From NCBI RefSeq assembly GCF_014196715.1, contig NZ_JACIEF010000002.1:1365671-1429670 (forward strand): a DNA stretch of 64,000 bases. Direction: 5' to 3'. Positions 28,337 through 37,897 of this stretch are shown piece by piece. Positions within the stretch are counted from its first letter, which is position 1. Every line of letters starts with the position of its first letter. The notes under the pieces are model-generated. The model was not told where the DNA came from. It made no database searches and saw only the letters and a list, made by a program, of their open reading frames with translations. A program made the position numbers and the translations under genes. The stretch is from Pedobacter zeae. GTDB lineage: Bacteria > Bacteroidota > Bacteroidia > Sphingobacteriales > Sphingobacteriaceae.

Positions 28337-31300
28337 TTAAAATGAACAGTTTAAACCGAATACAATGGTACGCACCTGCGGGAAGGCAATGTACTGCCCC
28401 GTGCCCAAAGCAGGTCCTGTGCCTGGTAATGTAGTTTCAGGGTCGTAAGTATATTTCTGTTTGGCCCAGGTATAAAGGTTCTGTCCCTGTACGTACACGC
28501 CCAGGTTAGATAGTTTTAATTTACTGGCCATTGCTTTAGGGAAAGTATAGTTAAGGCTTACTGTTTTCAGTTTCAGGTAAGAAGCATCGCCCCAGTTTAC
28601 GTCTGATGAAGTTAAGTTTCCGTAAGATGGATCGTTAACGGTAGAAGCAGCCGGGAAAAGTGCTACATCGCCCACGGCTCCCCAGCGATCTAACAGGGCA
28701 GTGCTCATGTTGTTGTAGTTGATACCGGCAGGACTTGAGCTTAAAGTCGGATTTAATATGCCGTAACGGTGGTTGTACTGGAACATAAAATCGAGTGCAA
28801 AACCTTTATAGCTCAGGCTGTTGTTCATGCCGGCAAAGTAGGGATGACCATAATAGCCCACATAGCGGTCGCCTGCAAAACTAATGCTGCCATCGCCGTT
28901 TAAATCCTGGTAAGTTGGCAGGCCAGTAGCCGGGTTAACACCGGTATATTTATAAAATTTCCGGATATCGGTTGGTTGCCCGATAACGTAAGTATTGGCA
29001 TAAAAAGTATTTTCGAGGTTATCAAATGCCAGTAATTTATTGCGGCTGATGGTTAAATTCAGGTTGGTGTTCCATTTAAAACCGCCTGCAATTACGTTAA
29101 CGGTATTTAATTCAAACTCGTAACCCTTGGTTTGCACTGTAGCATTTAAATTGGCTGTATAACCGGTTGAACCAGTTTGCGATGGGATGGTAATGAAGTT
29201 TAACAGGTTAGAAACACGGTTGCGGTAATAATCTGCTTTTAGCAAAATCCTGTCGTTTAAGAAACCTAACTCTAGTGCAATATCCAGTTTCTTATTGGTT
29301 TCCCACTTTAAATCCGGGTTTTGAATATTCGAAGGAACATAGGTACCCACTCCATCATAAACATTGCTTGAGCCAGTAGAGGTATAAAGTGAAAGGTAAC
29401 CATAATTCGGAATCTGATCGTTACCGGTAACACCATAACTGGCCCTTAATTTACCAAAGCTTAAAAAGCTGAGGTTCTTCATAAAATCTTCCTGGGTAAA
29501 AATCCACGATGCGCCTACAGCACCAAAATTCCCGAATTTGTTGTTGCCTCCAAAACGTGATGAACCATCGCGCCTGAAGGTTCCATCAACAATGTACTTG
29601 CCCTGCCAGTTGTAATTTAAACGGCCAAAAATTGCGGTGTAACTGTATATCGCATCGGCACTGTAAGAGGTAACCACCGATGAAGCGCTAGACAATGAGT
29701 TGATCAGCTTTTCGTTGTTAAAGCCTGTACCGGTTAAAAAGATGCCGGTTGCTTTTGTCTGCTGAAAAGTGGTACCGATTAAAGCTTCGAGGTTACCTTC
29801 ACCAATTTTAGTGGTATACACTGCCTGTGGCTCAATAATGTAATTGTTGTTATCATTATCGGTATACCTTAACGAGCTTACCCGCGCAGTATTCGGATTT
29901 TGCGAACTGGCCGGGTTAATTTGTTGTTGTTTTAAACGGGTTGAGGTATAACCCAAATTGGCTTTAACCACCAAACCATCGATAATGCGGTACGAAAGGT
30001 TTAAGTTACTAAACAAGTTAGTGGTTTGTGCATTGGTTGTTTGTTGGTTGTAAGAAAGCGGGCTGGTAGCTGTCCAGTTTACGCTGCCATTGGCATTGTA
30101 CAGGGGATAATTAGGTGCCAGGTTATAAATGGTACTTAAATCAGTAGATGGCAACAGGTTTTTCATGTAGGTATAGTTTACCGAGCCATCTATGTTAAAA
30201 CGGCCATCGCTGCTTTTATGGCCAGCGTTTAACCGGTTTGAAAAAGTGGTGGCGCCAAAATCGCCTCCAAAAACAGTGCTTTGCTTGCGGTAGGTTGAAG
30301 AAAACAGGAAGGAATTTTGAGCATTACCTCCCGAAACTGATCCGGTGGCATTAGTGGTATGCCCGGTATGGCCAATAAAGTATTTTTGCCAGTCGGTATA
30401 GGCATTCTGGTCCCATACCAATAAATCTAAGGCATTGGCAGTGGTTGGGGTAACGCCCGAACGTGCAAAGGCAGCCCTGCGGGTAGCCAGGTATTCCTGC
30501 GTATTCATCATCGGGATGTAATTAGCCACATTGCTTACACCCGAATTCACATTGAAATTAAAAGCGGTTTTACCTTTGCTGCCTTTTTTAGTGGTGATTA
30601 ACACCACGCCATTCGATCCGCGCGAACCGTAAATGGCGGTTGCATCGGCATCTTTGAGAATATCGATACGTTCGATATCTTCAGGAGCAATAACACTAAA
30701 TGGACTCACACCACCGTTTGCAGCGCTTACCCCGTTGGCATTCAGGTTATCGGTAGCCGGCTGGGCACCATTAAATAAGGTAAAAGGAACACCATCAATA
30801 ATATATAATGGAATATAACCTGCACCAGATACGCCCGTATATGCGCCACGGATATTCATCCGGGTATTGGCCCCTGGCAAACCGTTATCCTGCGTAATCT
30901 GCACACCGGCAATGCGGCCTTGCAGTGCCAGCAAGGGGTTTTCTACCGTTTGTTTACCTATTTCTTCGGCAGTGATCGAACTCACCGCACCTGTATTATT
31001 GCGTTTGGTGGTACTGCCATAACCAACTACCTGCACCTGGTCTAAAGATGAAGCCGAAAGGCTTAATTTAATATCGAGTAAACTGGCCACACCACTCTGC
31101 AATATGCCACGTGTTATTTTCAGTTCTTTGGTTTCGTAACCGATGTAAGAAATCACCAGCACATCATTTTCTTCCAGATCGAGTACGAATGCCCCGGTTG
31201 ATCCGCTTACCGTATACTTTTTACTGCCCTTAACGGTAATGGTTGCACCCACAAGCGGCGCATTGTTTTCATCTACAATCCGGCCATTAAAACGCGATGA

Positions 31301-31696
31301 GGTAAAAACCGAGGCTATTTTGTCAATAAATGAGCGCTCCTGCTTCTTGATCAGTACGGTATTTTGCTCAATGTTATAGGTTAACTGCTGGTCTTTTAAC
31401 AGGTACTCGATTACCTCGTTGAGCGGCGTATTCTTAAAATTTACGTTCACCTTTGCCGCATCGTTCAGCGTGCTGGTGGCGTACAATACCCTGTAGTTGG
31501 TTTGCTTTTCTATTTCTTTAAAAACACGGTCTACGGTTATGTTTTTAGCCGCATAGGTAAGTTTTTGCGAGAAACTACTGGCACTAACATGCATGAGTAA
31601 AGTCGTCATGATGATGATGGTGAGTTTCATAATTAACAGGATTTTTTTAGGAAGGCATGCCGAATGCCTTCCTTGATAAAAAGGATAAATATTCAT
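28337..31696 (-). CDS. SusC-family TonB-linked transporter with STN domain
   Basis: A 1119-residue outer-membrane transporter. A secretin/TonB short N-terminal (STN) domain (about 60-115: ITVDRVFKEIEKQTNYRVLY) precedes a carboxypeptidase-regulatory-like domain (about 135-210), the plug with VQVVGYGSTTKRN and RIDILKDADATAIYGSRGSNG, and the barrel. The STN domain is the module that signals to a FecR anti-sigma factor, and fecR lies upstream. The start at 31696 gives the extended N-terminus common in this subfamily (ending KILLIMKLTIIIM); an internal ATG at 31630 is the alternative. Confidence 0.94.
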   Translation of the reverse strand: MNIYPFYQGRHSACLPKKILLIMKLTIIIMTTLLMHVSASSFSQKLTYAAKNITVDRVFKEIEKQTNYRVLYATSTLNDAAKVNVNFKNTPLNEVIEYLLKDQQLTYNIEQNTVLIKKQERSFIDKIASVFTSSRFNGRIVDENNAPLVGATITVKGSKKYTVSGSTGAFVLDLEENDVLVISYIGYETKELKITRGILQSGVASLLDIKLSLSASSLDQVQVVGYGSTTKRNNTGAVSSITAEEIGKQTVENPLLALQGRIAGVQITQDNGLPGANTRMNIRGAYTGVSGAGYIPLYIIDGVPFTLFNGAQPATDNLNANGVSAANGGVSPFSVIAPEDIERIDILKDADATAIYGSRGSNGVVLITTKKGSKGKTAFNFNVNSGVSNVANYIPMMNTQEYLATRRAAFARSGVTPTTANALDLLVWDQNAYTDWQKYFIGHTGHTTNATGSVSGGNAQNSFLFSSTYRKQSTVFGGDFGATTFSNRLNAGHKSSDGRFNIDGSVNYTYMKNLLPSTDLSTIYNLAPNYPLYNANGSVNWTATSPLSYNQQTTNAQTTNLFSNLNLSYRIIDGLVVKANLGYTSTRLKQQQINPASSQNPNTARVSSLRYTDNDNNNYIIEPQAVYTTKIGEGNLEALIGTTFQQTKATGIFLTGTGFNNEKLINSLSSASSVVTSYSADAIYSYTAIFGRLNYNWQGKYIVDGTFRRDGSSRFGGNNKFGNFGAVGASWIFTQEDFMKNLSFLSFGKLRASYGVTGNDQIPNYGYLSLYTSTGSSNVYDGVGTYVPSNIQNPDLKWETNKKLDIALELGFLNDRILLKADYYRNRVSNLLNFITIPSQTGSTGYTANLNATVQTKGYEFELNTVNVIAGGFKWNTNLNLTISRNKLLAFDNLENTFYANTYVIGQPTDIRKFYKYTGVNPATGLPTYQDLNGDGSISFAGDRYVGYYGHPYFAGMNNSLSYKGFALDFMFQYNHRYGILNPTLSSSPAGINYNNMSTALLDRWGAVGDVALFPAASTVNDPSYGNLTSSDVNWGDASYLKLKTVSLNYTFPKAMASKLKLSNLGVYVQGQNLYTWAKQKYTYDPETTLPGTGPALGTGQYIAFPQVRTIVFGLNCSF

Positions 31697-31918
31697 ACTT
31701 TCGTTTGTTTGGGTTAATGCGTAAATGGACCTCAGAATTCGTTTTTAAAGGGTTAACTCAGATCATGGCCATGGTTGTGCTTCCAACACTTCCATGGTTT
31801 TTTCTTCTAAACCTATTGTGCTATTTAACGCTGTTCCTGTAGTGGTTTCTTCATTTTTTTTGGTTTTTAGTTGATATTGATTGATTTTAAAACAGCGTGG
31901 TTAAGGCTGTTGGCAATA

Positions 31919-33067
31919 TTACTTTACGGTTATTACCTTACCGTTGATATAAAATTTAATATTTCCTGTCTCCTCGAGCATTTTAAGCACTTCAGAAATG
32001 TTATCGAAACGCGATACAGAGCCCGAAAAAGAAGGCGTTTGCTCAGAACGGATATTCATGACAAACTGAACACCGTACCATCGGGATAGTTTCTGCATGA
32101 TGCTGGGTAAAGGCTCATTTTTAAACCTGAACTCACCGTTTTTCCAATCGATGGCAAATGCCGGGTCTACTGTATTTACCTCAATGGTATTGCCATGCAA
32201 TACCGATTGTTCGCCCGGGGCAATTACCTTTTCGCCCCCGGTTCCTTTTACTTTTACTGAGCCTTCTAAAAGTGTTGTTTGGGTAGCTAAACTGTTCTCG
32301 TAGCTGTTAATGTTAAAATGTGTACCTAAAACTTCTACCTCCTGTTTTTTACTTTTAACAATAAAAGGGTGGTTTTTATCTTTGCTCACTTCAAAATAAG
32401 CTTCTCCATCCAGTTCTACCCGCCTGTTTTTTCCGTTAAAATGGCCCGGAAAACTGAATTTTGTTTCAGCATTTAACCATACCAGGGTGCCATCGGGCAG
32501 GTTTACCTGGTACTGGCCGCCTGATGGGGTTGTTATGGTATTGTTTCTTCCTTCCTCTTCTTCTCCCTGATCAATAACAGAAAAAACCAGCAAGCCGTCT
32601 GCAGCCTTTTTAACGTTAAGTCCGTTTGTAATGGCCAATTCTCCGGTTTTACTGTCAGATAAATCAATCTTGTGCCCATCGGCAAGCGTTAAAATGGCAC
32701 GGTTGCCGCCTGGTGCCACATCGTTGGCATAGCGTTCTGACCGGTCTTCGGTATTGTTCTCTATCACAAACAAGCCACCAATTACACACAAGGCCAGCAC
32801 TGCTGCCGAAGCGGCAAGGATCCACAGGCGCCGGGTAATGGTTTTAGGTCTTACCTGGTTTTGCCTGTTGTTTTCCCCATTTAACCTTTGTGCATCAATG
32901 CGTGCTTTCAACTTTTCGCCAAAAGCTGCTTTTTGCGCTTCATCGGCAGTCCAGGTATTTTCCAATAGCTGCTGCTCCACAAAAGAATCAACCAGGTGCA
33001 CTTCTTTCGCTGAAGCTGTTCCATCTAAATAATGCTGTATTAATTGTTTTGCCTGTTCGGTTTTCAT
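31919..33067 (-). CDS. FecR-family anti-sigma factor
   Basis: A 382-residue inner-membrane protein. A cytoplasmic sigma-binding N-terminus (about 1-80) precedes a single membrane span (WILAASAAVLALCVIGGLF, about 88-108). A periplasmic FecR domain (about 150-245, NTITTPSGGQYQVNLPDGT and VWLNAETKFSFPGHF) and a C-terminal DUF4974-like domain (from about 310, PLPSIMQKLSRWYGVQF) complete it. It should hold the upstream FecI sigma factor and release it when the STN domain of the downstream SusC signals substrate. The 222-base gap between this gene and susC would contain the sigma-dependent promoter. Confidence 0.93.
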   Translation of the reverse strand: MKTEQAKQLIQHYLDGTASAKEVHLVDSFVEQQLLENTWTADEAQKAAFGEKLKARIDAQRLNGENNRQNQVRPKTITRRLWILAASAAVLALCVIGGLFVIENNTEDRSERYANDVAPGGNRAILTLADGHKIDLSDSKTGELAITNGLNVKKAADGLLVFSVIDQGEEEEGRNNTITTPSGGQYQVNLPDGTLVWLNAETKFSFPGHFNGKNRRVELDGEAYFEVSKDKNHPFIVKSKKQEVEVLGTHFNINSYENSLATQTTLLEGSVKVKGTGGEKVIAPGEQSVLHGNTIEVNTVDPAFAIDWKNGEFRFKNEPLPSIMQKLSRWYGVQFVMNIRSEQTPSFSGSVSRFDNISEVLKMLEETGNIKFYINGKVITVK

Positions 33068-33168
33068 AGGTTTTTGAAGTGCATTTAGCGTGCCTTACAA
33101 ATGGATATTCCAAAAAAGATGTTTTGGTGGTAGATTTATTTTTAAAAAAAAATAAAAAAAGTTTTTTA

Positions 33169-33762
33169 TTACTTTAAAAGATGTAGAAAAATGGCCATCA
33201 TGGCGGCCGAAAGCTTACCGTTTAATGAATCAGCTATTATTTTGAGGGCATTGCTTATCTGTTTTTTAACCGTTCCTTCTGCAATATTGAGTTTTTCTGC
33301 TATTTCGCGGTAAGATAACTGCTCATCGCGACTCAAAAGATAAACTTCGCGCATTTTTTTAGGCAATCTGGTAATGCCAAGGTCAATATTTTCCTGTAGC
33401 TCCTTTAATGAGATGCTTTCTTCAATGTTCAGGCTGTTATCAACCGCTTGTTCGGTTATTTTATCTAAAAAATCGCCAGTATGAATATTTCTTTCAATAT
33501 ACCTTAAACACAAATTGCGGGTACTGCGGATAAGATAAGCCCCTAAAGTACTTTTAATAGCTATGGTAGTTCTTCTGTTCCAGATCGATACAAAGATTTC
33601 CTGCACAATATCAGCAGCTTCGGCTTCAGATTTGGTTAGCCTAACGGCATACGAGACCATTTTTTCCCAATAGCGGTTATAAATTTCGGTAAATGCCGGC
33701 TCTTCTTCCTGGTTTATCAGCAAGATGAGTTCAGTATCCGGTACGTGGCTTAGGGATGGCAT
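33169..33762 (-). CDS. ECF sigma factor, FecI-like
   Basis: A 197-residue extracytoplasmic-function sigma factor. Region 2 (about 25-95) includes FTEIYNRYWEKMVSYAVRLTKSEAEAADIVQEIFVSIW, seen as EAADIVQEIFVSIW. Region 4 (about 120-180) includes LPKKMREVYLLSRDEQLSYREIAE and LNIAEGTVKKQISNALK. It is the first gene of the FecI-FecR-SusC-SusD-TlpA series, 101 bases upstream of fecR. Confidence 0.94.
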   Translation of the reverse strand: MPSLSHVPDTELILLINQEEEPAFTEIYNRYWEKMVSYAVRLTKSEAEAADIVQEIFVSIWNRRTTIAIKSTLGAYLIRSTRNLCLRYIERNIHTGDFLDKITEQAVDNSLNIEESISLKELQENIDLGITRLPKKMREVYLLSRDEQLSYREIAEKLNIAEGTVKKQISNALKIIADSLNGKLSAAMMAIFLHLLK

Positions 33763-33870
33763 AGTTTATACAACGAATATAGAAGAAAATATAAAATAAT
33801 CTGCTGTAAAGATGCAATAACGTCATCATCCGAAAATTGCCTGGCTTTTTGAAAGCTGGCTAGGAGGCGG

Positions 33871-33900
33871 GGACTTACCATAATTAATGGTGATGAGTCC
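33871..33900. other. Nested palindrome upstream of the sigma factor gene
   Basis: GGACT and AGTCC enclose ACCAT-AATTA-ATGGT, giving two stacked 5-bp stems. It sits in the 172-base stretch between the fecI-like gene and the terminator at 33935. It may be an operator or RNA structure; no proof. Confidence 0.35.
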
Positions 33901-33934
33901 GCTTAAGAGATTGTTACCATCACCAGAAAGATTT

Positions 33935-33969
33935 GATTACCCCTTTAAGAATTACTTAGAGGGGTAATC
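33935..33969. terminator. Terminator after the NAD(P)H oxidoreductase gene
   Basis: GATTACCCCTTTAAG pairs with CTTAGAGGGGTAATC through a 15-bp stem with one non-Watson-Crick pair and a 5-base loop. It lies just beyond the stop of the minus-strand oxidoreductase gene. It shares its core with the tRNA terminator at 23977. Confidence 0.7.
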
Positions 33970-33982
33970 AGTTCATATTGTT

Positions 33983-34513
33983 TTATAGCGATTCTAAAAA
34001 ATTTAAATACAATGGAACGCTTCTTTCTATCCATTCTTTCGAAACATTATTCTCCATTCCATAATAAGCAAACAGCGGCTGGTAATCGGCTTTTACATAT
34101 TGAAAAGAAAGTTCGAACGGACGCGTTAATTCTTCTAATGTATAATGATAGGTTCCTGACGGATGTAGTTCGTGTTCGTCAACTCCAAGTGAAATCGCAA
34201 GGGCAATTTTCTTGCCAGACATTTTGAAGCCACTTTTGCTACCATAGGCCCATCCGTAGGTCATGACTTCGTCCATCCATTTTTTTAAAAGCGGAGGGCA
34301 ATTAAACCAATAATAGGGAAACTGGAATACAATCCTATCATATTGCTCTACCAGTTTTTGCTCTGCCAATACATCGATCTGTTCGTCGGGATATGCCTCA
34401 TACAATTGATGTACCACATATTGCTCTGGGTATTTAGTCAACTCCTCAATCCAGCGTTTGTTGATTAATGAACTTTTAATATTGGGATGGCTTACAATAA
34501 TCAATGTTTTCAT
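33983..34513 (-). CDS. NAD(P)H-dependent oxidoreductase, flavodoxin fold
   Basis: A 176-residue protein from the ATG at 34513. A longer reading to 34624 would run through the divergent promoter and overlap the HxlR gene. The opening MKTLIIVSHPNIKSSLINKRW is the FMN-phosphate loop of the KefF/MdaB/quinone reductase family, and the conserved QFPYYWFNCPPLLKKWMDEV is complete. It likely reduces quinones or nitro compounds using FMN. The divergent HxlR regulator, 97 bases away, probably controls it, a common pairing. Confidence 0.88.
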   Translation of the reverse strand: MKTLIIVSHPNIKSSLINKRWIEELTKYPEQYVVHQLYEAYPDEQIDVLAEQKLVEQYDRIVFQFPYYWFNCPPLLKKWMDEVMTYGWAYGSKSGFKMSGKKIALAISLGVDEHELHPSGTYHYTLEELTRPFELSFQYVKADYQPLFAYYGMENNVSKEWIERSVPLYLNFLESL

Positions 34514-34610
34514 TTTAACAAGTTTTAATATTATAAGCGTAAAAATAGAGGCATAACCTGTTATTTTGTAAATTAGCAACCAATTGTAATGTACTATAAA
34601 AAATGTAAGT

Positions 34611-35015
34611 ATGTCCAAGATCAAGGAAACCTCAACTAATTATGCTAACAAACAAGCCTTAACCGGCGAATGTTTAGAAGTTTATGCTGCCAACATTATT
34701 GGCGGACAATGGGCTTTGGCGATCTGTTCATGGTTAATGAACGGTAAACTTAGATTTGGAGAGTTAAAAAAACATTTGCCAAATATCACCGAGCGAATGC
34801 TAACCTTGCAATTGCGTAAATTGGAAGCAGATAAAATTGTTAAGCGAACCATTTATGCCGAAGTTCCGCCACGGGTAGAATACGAACTAACCTCAATTGG
34901 CTACGAATTGAGGACCATCATTAACGAACTCGAAAAATGGGGTGTAAAACATAAAAACCTGGTAGAGTTGAAGCAGCCCCGCCTTTGCCACGACGAAATG
35001 ACCGTTCAGGGTTGA
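34611..35015 (+). CDS. HxlR-family transcriptional regulator
   Basis: A 134-residue winged-helix protein. HxlR features are IIGGQWALAICSWLMNGKLRFGELKK (seen in part as GGQWALAICSWLMNGKLRF), the NITERMLTLQLRKLEADKI recognition helix and EVPPRVEYELTSIG wing. A cysteine at residue 18 (TGECLEV) is in the position used for redox or electrophile sensing in several HxlR proteins. It is divergent from the oxidoreductase gene it most likely regulates. Confidence 0.88.
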   Translation: MSKIKETSTNYANKQALTGECLEVYAANIIGGQWALAICSWLMNGKLRFGELKKHLPNITERMLTLQLRKLEADKIVKRTIYAEVPPRVEYELTSIGYELRTIINELEKWGVKHKNLVELKQPRLCHDEMTVQG

Positions 35016-35175
35016 GTGGAGAAAAAGTGCTTGAACAGATCCGTTCCAGGTTAAAACACTATTGCTATAAAAATACATTTTCAATATCGTCTTCTCTCCT
35101 TATTGGTTCTTCAAATAATTTGGCCATTGCGGATAGACAATATAGTGGCGCACCCAAAGCTGCTGCCTGATAACT

Positions 35176-35200
35176 TTACCGGTTCCGGCAGAACCGGTAA
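35176..35200. terminator. 10-bp perfect hairpin in the gap before the GH35 gene
   Basis: TTACCGGTTC and GAACCGGTAA flank a 5-base loop, 160 bases after the HxlR stop, with no T tract. The remaining gap (35016-35442) shows no gene I can support; a short open stretch ending at 35170 may be a decayed fragment. Confidence 0.45.
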
Positions 35201-35442
35201 TGCCAACCTCTTTGTGCTCCTTAATGAACCCAGGCCCCGATCCGGTTCTTAATCTGTACCTTGCTCAAAGCGTAATCCCTTTGTTCTGAAAAGCAGTATA
35301 GCGAAAACTGACGCTCTGCTTAAATAACATGGGTAACATAAATATTAGTCAATCGTTTGCGCTGACATTTATGTTGTAATGCTCATTTGCTTGTTCTACT
35401 TTTAAAAATACAAATCAACAAAACTGAACAGAATTTTAACCA

Positions 35443-37770
35443 ATGCACTTCCTACAGCTTAACAAAATAGTTGCTTTATTGCTGTTAATCAGCCTGTCGG
35501 CAGGTAGCTGGGCTCAAAATGCCACTAGCTTTGCTATAGGCACCGAATCTTTTGAACTGAATGGCAAGCCTTATATTATCCGTTGCGGCGAGATGCATTT
35601 TGCACGGATTCCGAAAGCCGAATGGAAGCAGCGCCTGCAAATGGCAAAAGCCATGGGTTTAAATACGGTTTGTGCTTACCTTTTTTGGAACATGCACGAA
35701 AAACAGCCCGATCAGTTTACCTGGACAGGCCAAAGCGATGCGGCCGAATTCTGTAAACTGGCAAAAGCGGTGGGATTGTATGTCATATTAAGGCCAGGGC
35801 CATATTCTTGTGCCGAATGGGAGTTTGGTGGTTTCCCATGGTGGCTGCTTAAGGATAAGAACATCCGTTTGCGCACACAAAATCCGTATTTTTTAAACCG
35901 CGCTAAAAAATACCTGCTCGAAGTAGGAAAACAGCTCGCACCATTGCAAATCACTAATGGAGGTAATATCATTATGGTGCAGGTAGAGAACGAGTACGGC
36001 AGCTATGGTAAGGATAAGGATTACATGAATATCATTAAATCCAACTTACAGGAAGCGGGTTTTACCGTTCCTTTGTTTCACTGCGATGGACCATCTCAGC
36101 TAAAGAACGACCACCCCGAAGGTTTATTTGCCGTAGTAAACTTTGGCAGTGATCCGGAGGCTAATTTTAAAGCATTAAGGGCCATACAACCTACCGGACC
36201 ATTAATGTGTGGCGAATATTATCCGGGCTGGTTCGATAGCTGGGGCAGGCCACACTATAAAGGCAACACCCAACGTATTGTTGACGAACTTAAATATATG
36301 CTCGACCATAAAGCCTCGTTCAGCATCTATATGGCCCACGGCGGAACCAGTTTTGGAACTTACAGTGGTGCCAATGCACCTCCGTACCTGCCACAAACCA
36401 GTAGTTACGATTACGACGCACCGATTGATGAAGCAGGTAATGCAACCGGGAAATTTTATGCCATCCGCAAGTTATTTTCCAATTACCTGCAGGAAGGCGA
36501 GGTTTTGCCCGATGTTCCCGCGGCCAATAAAATACAAAAATTAGGCCCCGTTACTTTCTCATCGGTTGCGGTACTTACTAAAAATCTGCCTAAAGCGGTT
36601 TTAGCCGATACTGCACTGTTGATGGAAGATTTAAATCAGGATTTCGGCTGTGTGCTATACGAAACGGGTTTAAAGGCCGGTAAAAAAGCTAGCCTGGTTT
36701 TTAAAGATATACATGATTACGCATTGGTGTACCTGGATAGCAAAAAGATTGGTGAACTCGATAGAAGAAAGGGGCGTTTTAGTATAGAAATACCTGCACG
36801 TGTAAATAAAAGTGTATTGAGGATATTGGTAGAAGCAACGGGCAGGGTAAATTATGGCTACCAAATGCACGATTGGAAAGGTATTCATGGAGCAGTTTAT
36901 TTGAATGAAAACGGAAAACAGACTGCTTTAACAGGCTGGAAGAATTATCCGGTAAGGATGGGTGAGGTAAATATTCCGCTCCGTTACGAAAAACTTAACG
37001 GTCAGCCTGCAGCTGCAGCGTTTTACAAAGGCAGCTTCAAAGCCGGCAAATTAGAAGATACTTACCTGGATATGGGTAAATGGAATAAAGGATTAGTTTG
37101 GTTAAATGGCATGTGCTTGGGCAGATACTGGAATATCGGCCCAACGCAAACCATGCTGGTGCCAGGCAGCTGGTTAAAAAAGGGGAATAACGAAGTTGTT
37201 GTTTTCGATCTGTTGGGTAACCCAAGTCCAGCATTAAGCTTTGTAGATCAGCCCATTTTGGATGTAGTAAACGAAGAGCAGCCTCAGTTGCACCGTAACG
37301 CAGGCCAGAAATGGCTAGCCGATGCACAACAGCCCTACGTTGAAGGTACTTTTGCAAACGATAATAAATGGCAGACCGTAAACTTTAAACCGGTTACAGC
37401 CCGTTATTTCTGCCTCGAGGCACTTACCGAGCAAAAAGGACAGCCTTTTACCACTGTAGCCGAAATGGTGTTGATTGATGATAAGGGAAATGAAATTCCG
37501 CGTAACGACTGGAAAGTTGTTTTTGCTGACAGTGAAGAACTGGGGGGCGATGACGGAAATGCAGCAAATGTTTTCGATCTGCAGTTTACGAGTATCTGGC
37601 ATACCCAATGGGAAAACCAGTCGCCAAAACCGCCGCACCAGATTGTGATTGACCTGGGTAAAAATTACAGTATCAAGGCACTGAAACTCTTACCCAGACA
37701 AGATAATGCCAACGGCAGAATTAAAGATTACCGGCTATATTTTAACCAAAAACCTTTTAAAAATTTATAG
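35443..37770 (+). CDS. Secreted beta-galactosidase, GH35, with C-terminal F5/8-type domain
   Basis: A 775-residue enzyme with signal peptide (LLLLISLSAGSWAQ). The GH35 opening IRCGEMHFARIPKAEWKQR is followed by acid/base Glu184 (VENEYGSYGKD) and nucleophile Glu258 (MCGEYYPGWFDSWG). Jelly-roll domains contain GLVWLNGMCLGRYWN. About 160 residues more than the first GH35 form a discoidin-like carbohydrate-binding domain (from about 610; HQIVIDLGKNYSIKALKLLP). It removes beta-galactose, probably from host-type or mucin-like glycans, given the amino-sugar enzymes that follow on the same strand. Confidence 0.93.
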   Translation: MHFLQLNKIVALLLLISLSAGSWAQNATSFAIGTESFELNGKPYIIRCGEMHFARIPKAEWKQRLQMAKAMGLNTVCAYLFWNMHEKQPDQFTWTGQSDAAEFCKLAKAVGLYVILRPGPYSCAEWEFGGFPWWLLKDKNIRLRTQNPYFLNRAKKYLLEVGKQLAPLQITNGGNIIMVQVENEYGSYGKDKDYMNIIKSNLQEAGFTVPLFHCDGPSQLKNDHPEGLFAVVNFGSDPEANFKALRAIQPTGPLMCGEYYPGWFDSWGRPHYKGNTQRIVDELKYMLDHKASFSIYMAHGGTSFGTYSGANAPPYLPQTSSYDYDAPIDEAGNATGKFYAIRKLFSNYLQEGEVLPDVPAANKIQKLGPVTFSSVAVLTKNLPKAVLADTALLMEDLNQDFGCVLYETGLKAGKKASLVFKDIHDYALVYLDSKKIGELDRRKGRFSIEIPARVNKSVLRILVEATGRVNYGYQMHDWKGIHGAVYLNENGKQTALTGWKNYPVRMGEVNIPLRYEKLNGQPAAAAFYKGSFKAGKLEDTYLDMGKWNKGLVWLNGMCLGRYWNIGPTQTMLVPGSWLKKGNNEVVVFDLLGNPSPALSFVDQPILDVVNEEQPQLHRNAGQKWLADAQQPYVEGTFANDNKWQTVNFKPVTARYFCLEALTEQKGQPFTTVAEMVLIDDKGNEIPRNDWKVVFADSEELGGDDGNAANVFDLQFTSIWHTQWENQSPKPPHQIVIDLGKNYSIKALKLLPRQDNANGRIKDYRLYFNQKPFKNL

Positions 37771-37897
37771 CGTGGAATAGCGCTGGATGTGAGTGAGTAA
37801 AGACTGTAAAACGGCGAAATAACCGCTCGTAGAACGTTTGTTCAATAACAATTTGCAATCAACTTAAAACTTAAATAATAAAACGTAAAAAACACAA

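Noticed and set aside
34514..34624. Longer start for the NAD(P)H oxidoreductase
   Set aside because: It would overlap the HxlR gene and translate the divergent promoter region. The FMN-binding motif begins right at the ATG at 34513.
37037..37638. Minus-strand open frames across the end of the second GH35 gene
   Set aside because: They are shadows of a well-supported plus-strand gene with clear GH35 and discoidin-like motifs.
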